Below, in pieces: positions 33,081-40,787 of a stretch of DNA of 64,000 bases. The DNA is from Streptomyces vinaceus (GTDB taxonomy: Bacteria > Actinomycetota > Actinomycetes > Streptomycetales > Streptomycetaceae), in contig NZ_CP023692.1 of the NCBI RefSeq assembly GCF_008704935.1, positions 6,611,501 through 6,675,500 on the forward strand, given 5' to 3'. Numbering within the stretch: the first letter of the stretch is position 1; every line of letters starts with the position of its first letter. The notes under the pieces were generated by a model that was not told the origin of the DNA, ran no database searches, and worked only from the letters and a program-made list of their open reading frames with translations. Made by a program: the position numbers and the translations under genes.

Positions 33081-35033
33081 GGAATGAGGCGTATCAACCT
33101 GAAGCGCGTGCTGGTGGGTGAACCGCTCGACACCGCACGACTGGGCGAGACCCTGTTGCCCAAACGGCTCGCGCTGCCGATCTTCTGCAGCGACCCGCTC
33201 TCCTCCGTGGCCTACGCCACCGAGGAGATCCTGCTGATCCTCGCCCTCGGCGGCGTGGCGCTGCTCCACCTCGCCTGGTACGCGGCCGCCGCCATCGTCT
33301 TCCTGATGATCGTGGTCGTCGCCTCCTACCGGCAGACCTGTTACGCCTATCCCGGGGGCGGCGGCGCCTACGTCGTCAGCTCCGAGAACCTCGGCCAGAC
33401 CGCCGCCCTGACGGCCGCCAGTGCCCTGCTCGTCGACTACGTCATGACCGTGGCCGTCTCCGTGGTCTCCGGCGTCGACGCCATCACCTCCGCGATCCCC
33501 TCCCTCAGCGACCACGAAGTCAGCCTGTCGGTGGGGTTCGTGGCGCTGCTGATGCTGATGAACCTGCGCGGCGTGCGGGAGTCGGGACGCATCTTCGCCA
33601 TTCCGACCTACGGGTTCGTCCTCGTCATCTACGTCATGTTCGCCGTGGCGGCCGTCCGGCTCGCGACCGGCGCCACCATCCGCGCCGAATCCGCCGAGCT
33701 CCCGATCACCCCCGAGGGCACGTTCACCGGCCTGGGCCTGGTGCTCCTCGCGATGCGGGCCTTCGCCTCCGGCTGTACGGCGCTGACCGGCGTCGAGGCG
33801 ATCAGCAACGGCGTCCCCGCCTTCCAGAAGCCCAAGAGCCGCAACGCCGCCAACACCCTGGCCGCGATGGGAGCCCTGTCGGTGACCATGTTCCTCGGCA
33901 TCACCATCCTGGCCATGGTCTACGAGGTGCACGTCGCCGCCGACCCGACGGAACTGGGCCTGCCGCCCGGCACACCGATGTCCACCGCGCTCGCCCAGAT
34001 CGGCCGCGCCACCTTCGGGAGCTGGCACTTCCTCTTCTACCTGCTCCAGGCCGTCACCGCGGGGGTGCTGATCCTCGCCGCGAACACCGCCTTCAACGGC
34101 TTCCCGATGCTCGCCTCGATCCTCGCCAAGGACCGGTACGCGCCCCGCCAGCTCTTCAACCGCGGCGACCGGCTCGTCTACTCCAACGGGATCGTGCTGC
34201 TCGCGCTCGCCGCCGTCGCCCTCATCATCGCCTTCGACGCCGAGCTGACCCGCCTCATCCAGCTCTACATCATCGGCGTCTTCGTCTCCTTCACCCTCTC
34301 CCAGGCGGGCATGGTGCGGCACTGGCGGCGCGAACTCGCCTCCCCGGCCACGCCCAGGGCGGAGCGGATCCACATCCACCGGCGGCTCGCGATCAACGCG
34401 GTCGGCGCCACCCTGACCGCCGTGGTCCTGATCATCGTCCTGCTCACCAAGTTCACGCACGGGGCCTGGCTGGTCGTCATCGCGATGCCGCTGCTCTTCT
34501 TCGGCATGAAGGGGGTCCGCCGGCACTACGACCGGGTCTCGGCGCAGGTCGCCGTCGCCGCCGGGGTCAAACCGCGCAAGCCCTCCCGCCACCACGTGGT
34601 GGTGCTCGTGGCGAACGTGCACGCCCCCACGCTGAAGGCGCTCGGCTACGCGCAGGCGCTGCGGCCGGACACGCTGACCGCCGTCACCGTCGCCGCCGAC
34701 GAGGAGGACGCGCGGCGGCTGCGCGAGGCCTGGGCGGAGCACGACCCGGGCGTACCGCTGAAGATCCTGCACTCCCCGTACCGCGAGGTCGTCGGTCCCG
34801 TGCTCGCGCACGTCCAGGAGCTGGCCGCGGCGGAGGGGACGGACATCCTGTCCGTGGTGATCCCGGAGTACGTGGTGGGGCACTGGTGGGAGCAGCCCCT
34901 GCACAACCAGAACGCGTTCCGGCTGAAGGCGAGGCTGCTGTTCATGCCGGGGGTCGCGGTGATCGACGTACCGTACCTGCTGGAGTCGGCGCGGCCGGCG
35001 CAGACGGCGGAGCCTGCGCGATCGGCGCAGTGA
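33066..35033 (+). CDS. APC-superfamily permease, KimA-like potassium (or amino acid) importer
   Basis: 655-aa membrane protein with about twelve hydrophobic spans, from LPIFCSDPLSSVAYATEEILL (the KimA/YdaO-type start) to about residue 490, then a roughly 160-aa cytoplasmic tail (HHVVVLVANVHAPTLKALGYAQAL and so on) with a UspA-like alpha/beta look. KimA of Bacillus is a high-affinity K+ importer inhibited by c-di-AMP; the domain layout matches, but some relatives carry amino acids. Start is ambiguous between ATG 33066 and ATG 33084; neither has a strong Shine-Dalgarno. The 3' end overlaps the convergent second PucR gene by 92 bp. Flanking regulators suggest tight control. Confidence 0.75.
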   Translation: MHDHAGMRRINLKRVLVGEPLDTARLGETLLPKRLALPIFCSDPLSSVAYATEEILLILALGGVALLHLAWYAAAAIVFLMIVVVASYRQTCYAYPGGGGAYVVSSENLGQTAALTAASALLVDYVMTVAVSVVSGVDAITSAIPSLSDHEVSLSVGFVALLMLMNLRGVRESGRIFAIPTYGFVLVIYVMFAVAAVRLATGATIRAESAELPITPEGTFTGLGLVLLAMRAFASGCTALTGVEAISNGVPAFQKPKSRNAANTLAAMGALSVTMFLGITILAMVYEVHVAADPTELGLPPGTPMSTALAQIGRATFGSWHFLFYLLQAVTAGVLILAANTAFNGFPMLASILAKDRYAPRQLFNRGDRLVYSNGIVLLALAAVALIIAFDAELTRLIQLYIIGVFVSFTLSQAGMVRHWRRELASPATPRAERIHIHRRLAINAVGATLTAVVLIIVLLTKFTHGAWLVVIAMPLLFFGMKGVRRHYDRVSAQVAVAAGVKPRKPSRHHVVVLVANVHAPTLKALGYAQALRPDTLTAVTVAADEEDARRLREAWAEHDPGVPLKILHSPYREVVGPVLAHVQELAAAEGTDILSVVIPEYVVGHWWEQPLHNQNAFRLKARLLFMPGVAVIDVPYLLESARPAQTAEPARSAQ

Positions 35034-36222
35034 CCCGGTCGTCGGCGCGCTGGAGGACCGCCGCATGGGCAAGGGCAAGCTCCACCACGTGCGCCGGGTC
35101 GGAGAGGGTGCGGCCGGTCAGCCGCTCCAGGCGGCGCAGCCGGTTGGAGACGGTGTTGCGGTGGCAGTACAGCCGCTGGGCCGCGTAGGTCGTCGAGCCC
35201 TGGCAGGTCAGCCAGGTGCCCAGCGTCGTCAGCAGCACCCGGAGGTCCTCCGCGGGCAGCGCCAGGACCGGGCCGAGCACCACCTGCCGCAGCCGGCCCG
35301 CGAGTTCGGCCTGGGAGGCGACCAGCGCGGCGGGCAGCCGCTCGTCGAGCAGGGCGGTGCGCGGACCGCCGGACGCGGGGGCGGTGCGCAGCGCGAGCGC
35401 GGCCAGCCGGCGCGCCCGGGCCAGGTCGGCGGGGGTCTCCACGACCGGACTGACCCCGGCCCGGGCACCGGGCGGGGCGAGCGTGTCCCGTACGGACTCC
35501 AGCGGATGGTGGCCCAGCTCCACCAGGCCGGTCTCGCCTTCGGCGCGGATCCGCCACAGCACGCGCGGGCCCCCGGCGTCGAACGGGTCGGACGCGCAGA
35601 GGGGGTCGCCCGACGAGCCCGATTCACCCGATGCCCCCGACGCGCCCGGGGCGAGCACGACCACGGCGAAGCGGCCCCGTCCGGGGAGCCCCAGCTCGGC
35701 CGCGGGCCCGTCGGCCGGGCCCGCGCCGTCGAGCAGCGCGTCCAGCAGGGCCGACCGGCGCTCCCGCTCGTGGTCGCGGCGGGCGGTCTCCGTACGTCGG
35801 TACGCCTCCGACACCGCGTCCGTCAGCTGGTCCTGTACGTCCCACAGCACGGCCGCGGCCGGCAGCAGCCGGGGCAGCGCCGCCGGATCGTGCGCGGCCA
35901 CCGCCTCTCCCAGGGTCTGCCACACCATGCGGCCGCCGCGCCGGCGGGTGCGCAGCAGCGAGGCGAGCGGCAGGCCCGCCCCGGCCAGGAGCGCGCCGGT
36001 GGCGCGGGCCTCGGCGAGCTCCACGGGCAGCCCGCGCAGGGCGCGGTCGAGGCCCTCGACGGACTGCCGGAGGTCGAGGCGGATCCGCTCGCGCAGCCCG
36101 GCCCTGCCGAGCAGGGCGGCGTAGACGGGATCCTCGGCCAGCGTCCGCGCGGCGAGCCGGTCCGCCGTGACGGTGATCCGGCGCGACAGGTCCTCGCGTA
36201 TCTCCTCGATGATCCGCTCCAT
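34942..36222 (-). CDS. PucR-family transcriptional regulator (downstream, convergent)
   Basis: 426-aa regulator starting MERIIEEIREDLSRR. Residues 1-280 form the ligand-sensing and helical part. The C-terminal PucR HTH is clear: LRVLLTTLGTWLTCQGSTTYAAQRLYCHRNTVSNRLRRLERLTG (about 320-365), followed by a Pro/Ala-rich tail of about 35 residues. The tail is encoded in DNA that overlaps the 3' end of the permease gene on the other strand, so the tail composition is constrained by that overlap. PucR-type proteins respond to small metabolites such as purines, amino acids or proline. Target genes are unknown; the permease is the obvious candidate. Confidence 0.8.
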   Translation of the reverse strand: MERIIEEIREDLSRRITVTADRLAARTLAEDPVYAALLGRAGLRERIRLDLRQSVEGLDRALRGLPVELAEARATGALLAGAGLPLASLLRTRRRGGRMVWQTLGEAVAAHDPAALPRLLPAAAVLWDVQDQLTDAVSEAYRRTETARRDHERERRSALLDALLDGAGPADGPAAELGLPGRGRFAVVVLAPGASGASGESGSSGDPLCASDPFDAGGPRVLWRIRAEGETGLVELGHHPLESVRDTLAPPGARAGVSPVVETPADLARARRLAALALRTAPASGGPRTALLDERLPAALVASQAELAGRLRQVVLGPVLALPAEDLRVLLTTLGTWLTCQGSTTYAAQRLYCHRNTVSNRLRRLERLTGRTLSDPAHVVELALAHAAVLQRADDRVTAPIAQAPPSAPAAPTPAGTVRRSPRPPA

Positions 36223-36352
36223 GACCGGCAGGGTGACACGGGGGAGGGGGCGCTGGGGAGGGCCGGGACCCGCCCCGTTCGCTCGCCTGTCCGAACCCTT
36301 CCCGGTCCGCCTCCGGCGGAGGACCTCGACGGAAGCGAGGCCGGGCGCCTGC

Positions 36353-37657
36353 TCAGCGCGCGAAATCGCGTATGACGCGGCGGGCCGCAGCGGCGCGCGC
36401 AGGCGCCAGCTCGGCCGCCACCGCCACGGCGCGGGCCCCGTCCCAGACGACCTGCGCCGGGCACGGGGCGCCCGCCGCCGCGCAGCGTCGGCGCAGATGA
36501 GTGGGCGGATGGGTGCTGTCGACCTGGTGCCCGCGCCGCGCGGCGACCCGGCGCAGCCGCTCGTACTCGTGCTCCGGAACGGCTGCGACGTGCGCGGCCA
36601 GCCGCTCCCACAGTCCGTGCTCCGCCGCCTCGCGGGCCTCGCGGCCGGCCTGGCCGCCCCGCATCTGGGCCGCCACCGACACCCGGCGCAGCTCGGAGCC
36701 GATCACGGGGGCGATCAGCAGCCGGTCCATCAGTCCCACGGTGCCCTCGGTGGATCCGGCCCTGGCCGCGCTGACGTCGGCGAGGTACTCGGCCCGCTGC
36801 GAGGCGCGCAGGGTCAAGTGGTCGAGGAGTACGAGCAGTCCGTACGCCGCCCACCGGGGCAGGAACGTCACTGCGTTCACGAACCGGTCCATCAGCCCCG
36901 TCGGTTCGGTCCGCGCCAGCACGTAGCACCACGTGTCCAGAGCGCGCAGCGCACCGTGCGTGACGAGGCCGCGCCGGGTGTCCCCGTGCGCGAAGTGCCC
37001 CAACTCGTGCCCCAGCAGGGCCACCCGCTCCTGCGGGGCGAGGACCTCCCACAGCCCGAGACCCAGCTCCATCACGCGCCGCCCTCGCAGGCCGTACGTA
37101 GTCACCGAGGCGTTGGCGCCGGGGGTGACCACCACGGCGTGCACACCGGCCGTCCCGACGGCGGCCCCCACCTCGTCGATCAGCTCGAACAGCCGGGGCG
37201 CATCGGCCCGGTACAGCACCGGGGCGTGCTTCGGCAGCCGTGCGGGCCGCGGCCGCAGCACCACCGCGAGCCCCAGCATCAGCGCACCCACCACCGGTTG
37301 GACCCCGGTGTCCCAGCCCAGGACGATCAGCAGAACCCCGGCCACCACCAGCATCACGGTCACCCCGTGCACCAGCAGCGAGAGCGCGAACGCCGCCACT
37401 GTGGCCGCGTCCCGCCCCGCGGGACCGTCCCCGACCCCGTCCCGCTCCATCTCGGCCGCGAGCTGCTCCCCGTACCCTTGCGCGAGCCTGCGCCGTGCGG
37501 CCGCGATCCTTCCGGCCACGGGCTCGGGCGCGCCCGGGTCCACGTTCCAGTCGCAGGCGGCGCACCACTGCACGTACCGCTCTTCGATGGAGATCCGGGT
37601 CCCGCACTGCGGGCACGACCGGACGGTGCCCGCCCCGACGACCGTTCTGCTTTCCAC
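36353..37657 (-). CDS. M48 family metallopeptidase with zinc ribbon
   Basis: 434-aa membrane protease of the HtpX/Ste24 group. An N-terminal zinc ribbon (CPQC near 15-18, CAAC near 32-35) is followed by two membrane spans (about 88-112 and 117-136), and the catalytic motif HELGH at residues 217-221. Glu in RAEYLADVSAAR near 291 is the probable third zinc ligand. A second hydrophobic stretch (about 255-275) follows the catalytic helix. Such proteases clip misfolded membrane proteins or act on CAAX-like substrates. The N-terminal zinc ribbon is an extra. It is divergent from the HTH-roadblock cluster across 214 bp. Confidence 0.85.
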   Translation of the reverse strand: MESRTVVGAGTVRSCPQCGTRISIEERYVQWCAACDWNVDPGAPEPVAGRIAAARRRLAQGYGEQLAAEMERDGVGDGPAGRDAATVAAFALSLLVHGVTVMLVVAGVLLIVLGWDTGVQPVVGALMLGLAVVLRPRPARLPKHAPVLYRADAPRLFELIDEVGAAVGTAGVHAVVVTPGANASVTTYGLRGRRVMELGLGLWEVLAPQERVALLGHELGHFAHGDTRRGLVTHGALRALDTWCYVLARTEPTGLMDRFVNAVTFLPRWAAYGLLVLLDHLTLRASQRAEYLADVSAARAGSTEGTVGLMDRLLIAPVIGSELRRVSVAAQMRGGQAGREAREAAEHGLWERLAAHVAAVPEHEYERLRRVAARRGHQVDSTHPPTHLRRRCAAAGAPCPAQVVWDGARAVAVAAELAPARAAAARRVIRDFAR

Positions 37658-37871
37658 TCTTCCCTCCCCGCCGCGGACCGGCAGGATCCGCGGCGGGGGA
37701 AGGATAAGCGGTCGGAGCGGCAGGGGCGTGCTGGTTTTTGCGCGAGCCGGGGGTGCGGAGCCCGGGCGTGGTGATCTTATGTACGGGGCGTGCGCGAGTC
37801 AGCTGGGATTGTGGGCGGTGAAGGACTTTGATGGGGGTGCCAGGACTCGTACCGGAGCAGGGGGAGTATTC

Positions 37872-38147
37872 ATGGTCACCGACGGCGGTCAGAAGGACGG
37901 CGACAGCGCACCCACCCTGAAGGACGGCGACAGCGCACCCACCCTGATCGGTTCCGTGCAGCGCGCGCTGCGCCTCGTGGAGGCGATGCACGCCGAGGGC
38001 GGGGCGACGGCGAAACGCCTCGCGCGCGTCACCGGCATTCCGCTGCCCACCGTGTACCACCTGCTGCGCACCCTCAGCCACGAGGGCTACGTCGAGCGCG
38101 AGGGCGGCGCCTTCCGGCTCGCGGAACACCTTCCGCTTGCTTCGTGA
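37872..38147 (+). CDS. Short IclR-type HTH protein, possibly truncated
   Basis: 91 aa. After an acidic leader with a duplicated block (residues 8-16 and 17-25 identical), the protein is a single IclR-type winged HTH: TLIGSVQRALRLVEAMHAEG, then AKRLARVTGIPLPTVYHLLRTLSHEGYVEREGGAFRLAE. Full IclR regulators continue for another 170 residues with an effector domain; this one stops in HLPLAS. I see no continuation in other frames of the next 240 bp. ATG 37872 follows GGGGGAG. It heads the roadblock cluster and may be a dedicated small DNA-binding partner, or the remnant of a longer regulator. Confidence 0.65.
   Translation: MVTDGGQKDGDSAPTLKDGDSAPTLIGSVQRALRLVEAMHAEGGATAKRLARVTGIPLPTVYHLLRTLSHEGYVEREGGAFRLAEHLPLAS
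37893..37946 (+). repeat. Perfect 27-bp tandem duplication within the HTH gene
   Basis: Bases 37893-37919 are repeated exactly at 37920-37946, duplicating nine codons (KDGDSAPTL twice) in frame. The identity at every silent position indicates a recent event, or an assembly artefact. Confidence 0.9.
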
Positions 38148-38388
38148 GCCCCCGGTCGAGCCGCCCTGTGAACCCCGTGCGCCCCGTGCGCCCTCTTGCG
38201 TGTTCGAGGGCCGTGATCAACATTCCTGATCAGAAGGCGATGGGTTCCGGCCACGCAGCCGCGTGGTTCTGTGCATGTTCCCGCGGAAAATGCCAGAAGC
38301 CCCTTCCGCGCTGTGGAACGTGAGTAAGTTCCCTCCTGTCGCGCCGTAGACCGTGCACCTCGCACGTCTGGCCGGGAGGGGAGCCCGC

Positions 38389-38808
38389 GTGCCCGGGATC
38401 GACGAATGCCTGCTCGAAGCCATGGCCCTGCCTGGTGCGCGGGGGGCCGCGCTGGTCGACTGGAGCAGCGGACTGGCGCTCGGCACCGCCGGGGAGTCGC
38501 CGGTCGGCGACCACGAGACCACCGCCGCCGAGACCGCCGAGCTGGCCCGGGCGGCCGCCGAGTACGAGTCCTTCGCCCAGCCCGCGCCGGATTCCGCACC
38601 GGGACCGGACTTCGGCGAGGCGGGCCCGGGCCTGCCCGTGGAGGACCTGATCGTCACCACCCGCACCGGCTACCACGTCCTCCGCTTCGTCGAGACCAGC
38701 TTCGACAGCAGCGTCTTCCTCCACCTGTGGCTGGACCGCACCGACGGCAACCTCGCCCTCGCCCGGCACAGACTCCGCATCCTCGCCGAGGGGCTGGTCC
38801 TCAGATGA
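38389..38808 (+). CDS. Roadblock/LC7-like protein 1 (divergent, with insertion)
   Basis: 139-aa protein with the roadblock core ALVDWSSGLALGTAGE near the start and TGYHVLRFVET plus VFLHLWLDRTDGNLALARHRLRIL at the end. An Ala/Pro-rich stretch of about 30 residues (AAAEYESFAQPAPDSAPGPD) interrupts the fold. It is clearly paralogous to the third roadblock protein of this cluster (ALVDYGSGMALG, LYLALDRGRANLAMARHQLM). Roadblock proteins regulate or dimerise with small GTPases. GTG 38389 is preceded by GGGAGGGGAGCC; the earlier GTG at 38353 lacks such a site. The stop overlaps the next ATG (ATGA), so translation is coupled. Confidence 0.7.
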   Translation: MPGIDECLLEAMALPGARGAALVDWSSGLALGTAGESPVGDHETTAAETAELARAAAEYESFAQPAPDSAPGPDFGEAGPGLPVEDLIVTTRTGYHVLRFVETSFDSSVFLHLWLDRTDGNLALARHRLRILAEGLVLR

Positions 38809-39596
38809 CCCCCGCCCAGGTCGGCGGCCTCGCCGCCGTCGCCGTCTCGCCCCTGCTGACCCGGCTCGCCGCCGAGCGCGCCACCGGAGCGCTGCTGCGC
38901 GACCGCGGCACCCTCTTCCTGGAGGACGGCCGCATCGTGCACGCCGAGAGCCCGGCCACCCCCGGCCTCGACGTCCTCCTCACCACCGGCGGCGGCCTCG
39001 CCCCCGAACGCTGGCGCGAGGCCGTGGACCGGGCCGGCGCCCGCCGCCAGGTCGCCCGCTTCCTCGTGGACAGCGGGGGTCTCGCCGGCGGGGAACTGGA
39101 GATCTGCCACCTCGCCGCGATATTCGACGCCGCCTTCTTCGCCCTGTCCCCGGGCACCGGGCCCTCCCGGTTCCGCCGCGGGGCCACCCACTGGATCGGC
39201 TCCGTCCGCTCGGTCCCGGCCGCCGCCGTCGAGCGCGAGACCCGGCGCCGGCGGGAACTGCTCGACGCGGTGTGGCCCTACCCGCTCCTCGACACCTCCC
39301 CCGTGGTCCCCCGGGCCGCCGCCCCCGGCCAGACCGTCACCGCCCGCCAGCGGACCCTGCTGGCCAGGGCGGACGGCGTACGGACCCCCGCGGACCTCGC
39401 GTGGGTCCTGGGCCGCCCGGCCTTCCACACGCTGCTCGACGTACGGCGCCTCGCGGCGGCCGGACTGGTCGAGACCCCCCACGCGCCGGTCCTGGCGCCG
39501 GTCGAAACATCCCTGCCCGACTGGATCACCCAGACCCAATCCCCGGACGTGGCGCTGCTCCGCCGGTTACGTGACGCACTGGAGGCAAGCCTGTGA
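38805..39596 (+). CDS. PATAN / DUF4388 domain protein
   Basis: 263 aa. The N-terminal 100 residues carry the PATAN (DUF4388) pattern: LAAERATGALLRDRGTLFLEDGRIVHAESP, then GLDVLLTTGGGL and a FLVDSGGLAGGELEICHL segment typical of such signalling adaptors. The C-terminal part is helical (AAAVERETRRRRELLDAV, then a WH-like TARQRTLLARADGVRTPADLAWVLGRPAFHTLLDVRRL). PATAN domains are linked to Ras-like MglA GTPases, roadblock proteins and response regulators in several bacteria. Starts by ATGA overlap with roadblock 1. The role here is unknown; a protein-protein adaptor is likely. Confidence 0.65.
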   Translation: MTPAQVGGLAAVAVSPLLTRLAAERATGALLRDRGTLFLEDGRIVHAESPATPGLDVLLTTGGGLAPERWREAVDRAGARRQVARFLVDSGGLAGGELEICHLAAIFDAAFFALSPGTGPSRFRRGATHWIGSVRSVPAAAVERETRRRRELLDAVWPYPLLDTSPVVPRAAAPGQTVTARQRTLLARADGVRTPADLAWVLGRPAFHTLLDVRRLAAAGLVETPHAPVLAPVETSLPDWITQTQSPDVALLRRLRDALEASL

Positions 39597-39676
39597 GGCT
39601 CCCGCTGCGACCGGCTCTGCGCCCGGAGCGCGCCGACCGCTCCGAACGGAGGCAGCCCGAAAGGAGCAAGGCCGAC

Positions 39677-40123
39677 ATGAGCACGGCGATGGTGCCCCCC
39701 GAGGCCGAAGCCGAGATACTCGCCGAGCTCCGCAGGCTGCGCGCCCGGGTCCCCCAGCTCACCGGCGCCCTCGCCGGCAGCGCCGACGGCCTCGTCCTCG
39801 CGCAGGACAGCGCCGCCACCGAGGTGGAGTCCGTCGCGGCACTGACCGCGGCCGCCCTCGGCGTCGCCCAGCGGCTCAGCGACTGCACCGGCCAGGGCGG
39901 ATTCCGTGAGCTGCTCGTACGGGGCGAACACGGCTACGTGGCCACGTACGCGGCCGGCGACGCGGCCGTCCTCACCCTCATCGCGGAGACCCGCGTCAAC
40001 GTCGGCCGGCTCCATCTGGAGGCCCGCCGCTCCAGCCTGCGGATAGCAGAGCTCATCGACCAGGTCCTCGGGCGCCGCGGCCCCGAGGTCCCGCACGCCC
40101 AGGTCCGTACGGACCAGGCGTAG
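39677..40123 (+). CDS. Roadblock/LC7 family protein 2
   Basis: 148 aa. N-terminal helix EAEILAELRRLRARVPQLTG followed by ALAGSADGLVLAQDS, the first strand pair of a roadblock fold, the helix VESVAALTAAALGVAQRLSD, then GFRELLVRGEHGYVATYAAGDAAVLTLIAETRVNVGRLHLEARRS. This is the CvnB-like pattern. I chose ATG 39677 because AAGGAG lies 10 nt upstream. A GTG at 39593 overlapping the previous stop would add 28 Arg/Pro-rich residues that look non-conserved. It sits between the PATAN gene and roadblock 3. Confidence 0.75.
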   Translation: MSTAMVPPEAEAEILAELRRLRARVPQLTGALAGSADGLVLAQDSAATEVESVAALTAAALGVAQRLSDCTGQGGFRELLVRGEHGYVATYAAGDAAVLTLIAETRVNVGRLHLEARRSSLRIAELIDQVLGRRGPEVPHAQVRTDQA

Positions 40124-40233
40124 TCCGACGGATCCGGCGTGGAAAACGCCGGAAAACCGTCCGAAATCACCATGAAACCGCCTGGACTTCGCCAGAACCC
40201 AGAGCCGGAACCCAGAGAGAACAGGAGCCATTC

Positions 40234-40608
40234 ATGGCCAATGTGGAGACCGCCCTCAAGGAAATCCTCGCCACCATCGACGGCGCGATCGGCGCCGCCC
40301 TGGTCGACTACGGCAGCGGCATGGCCCTCGGCACCATCGGCGGCGGCAAGGACCTCGACCTCACGGTGGCCGCGGCCGGCAACACGGACGTGGTCCGCGC
40401 GAAGGTCCGCACGATGGAGATGCTCGGCCTCAAGGACGAGATCGAGGACATCCTGATCACCCTCGGCACCCAGTACCACCTCATCCGGCTGATGAAGAGC
40501 CGCGACTCCAAGGGGTTCTTCCTCTACCTCGCGCTCGACCGGGGCCGTGCCAACCTCGCGATGGCCCGGCACCAGCTCATGAAGATCGAGGCGGAGCTCG
40601 AAATCTGA
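40234..40608 (+). CDS. Roadblock/LC7 family protein 3
   Basis: 124 aa, a complete minimal roadblock: ANVETALKEILATIDGAIGAALVDYGSGMALG, the variable helix LTVAAAGNTDVVRAKVRTMEML, then DILITLGTQYHLIRLM and FFLYLALDRGRANLAMARHQLM. ATG 40234 follows AGGAGCCATTC, a strong ribosome site. It resembles roadblock 1 without the insertion, so the two probably arose by duplication. No CvnA kinase, CvnC (DUF742) or CvnD GTPase gene is found on either side, so this is not a standard conservon. Confidence 0.8.
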   Translation: MANVETALKEILATIDGAIGAALVDYGSGMALGTIGGGKDLDLTVAAAGNTDVVRAKVRTMEMLGLKDEIEDILITLGTQYHLIRLMKSRDSKGFFLYLALDRGRANLAMARHQLMKIEAELEI

Positions 40609-40727
40609 GCACACGTTCGGTCCGAGCCCGACGCAGAGGTGGCGGGCGGCTGAATTCTTTGCCGTCCGCCCCGGGAGCTGCGGGTCTTATGTCCAGGATG
40701 GGGGGACTTTATCATCCCGTTACCGAG

Positions 40728-40733
40728 TAGGAT
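40728..40733 (+). promoter_or_regulatory. Probable HrdB-type -10 box TAGGAT before the teichoic polymerase gene
   Basis: GAGTAGGATG is a common housekeeping -10 context in Streptomyces. It lies 54 bp before the ATG at 40788. No good -35 element is seen. Confidence 0.4.
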
Positions 40734-40787
40734 GCTCTCATCACCTGATCATCGAAATAGCTTGAAACGCTGGAGAACCCGCCACCC

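Noticed and set aside
34942..35033. Overlap of the permease and PucR genes as a possible error
   Set aside because: Both frames read plausibly to their stops; tail-to-tail overlaps of this size occur in Streptomyces. Kept as a real overlap.
39593..39676. Longer start (GTG 39593) for roadblock 2
   Set aside because: It adds Arg/Pro-rich residues and lacks the strong AAGGAG site found before ATG 39677.
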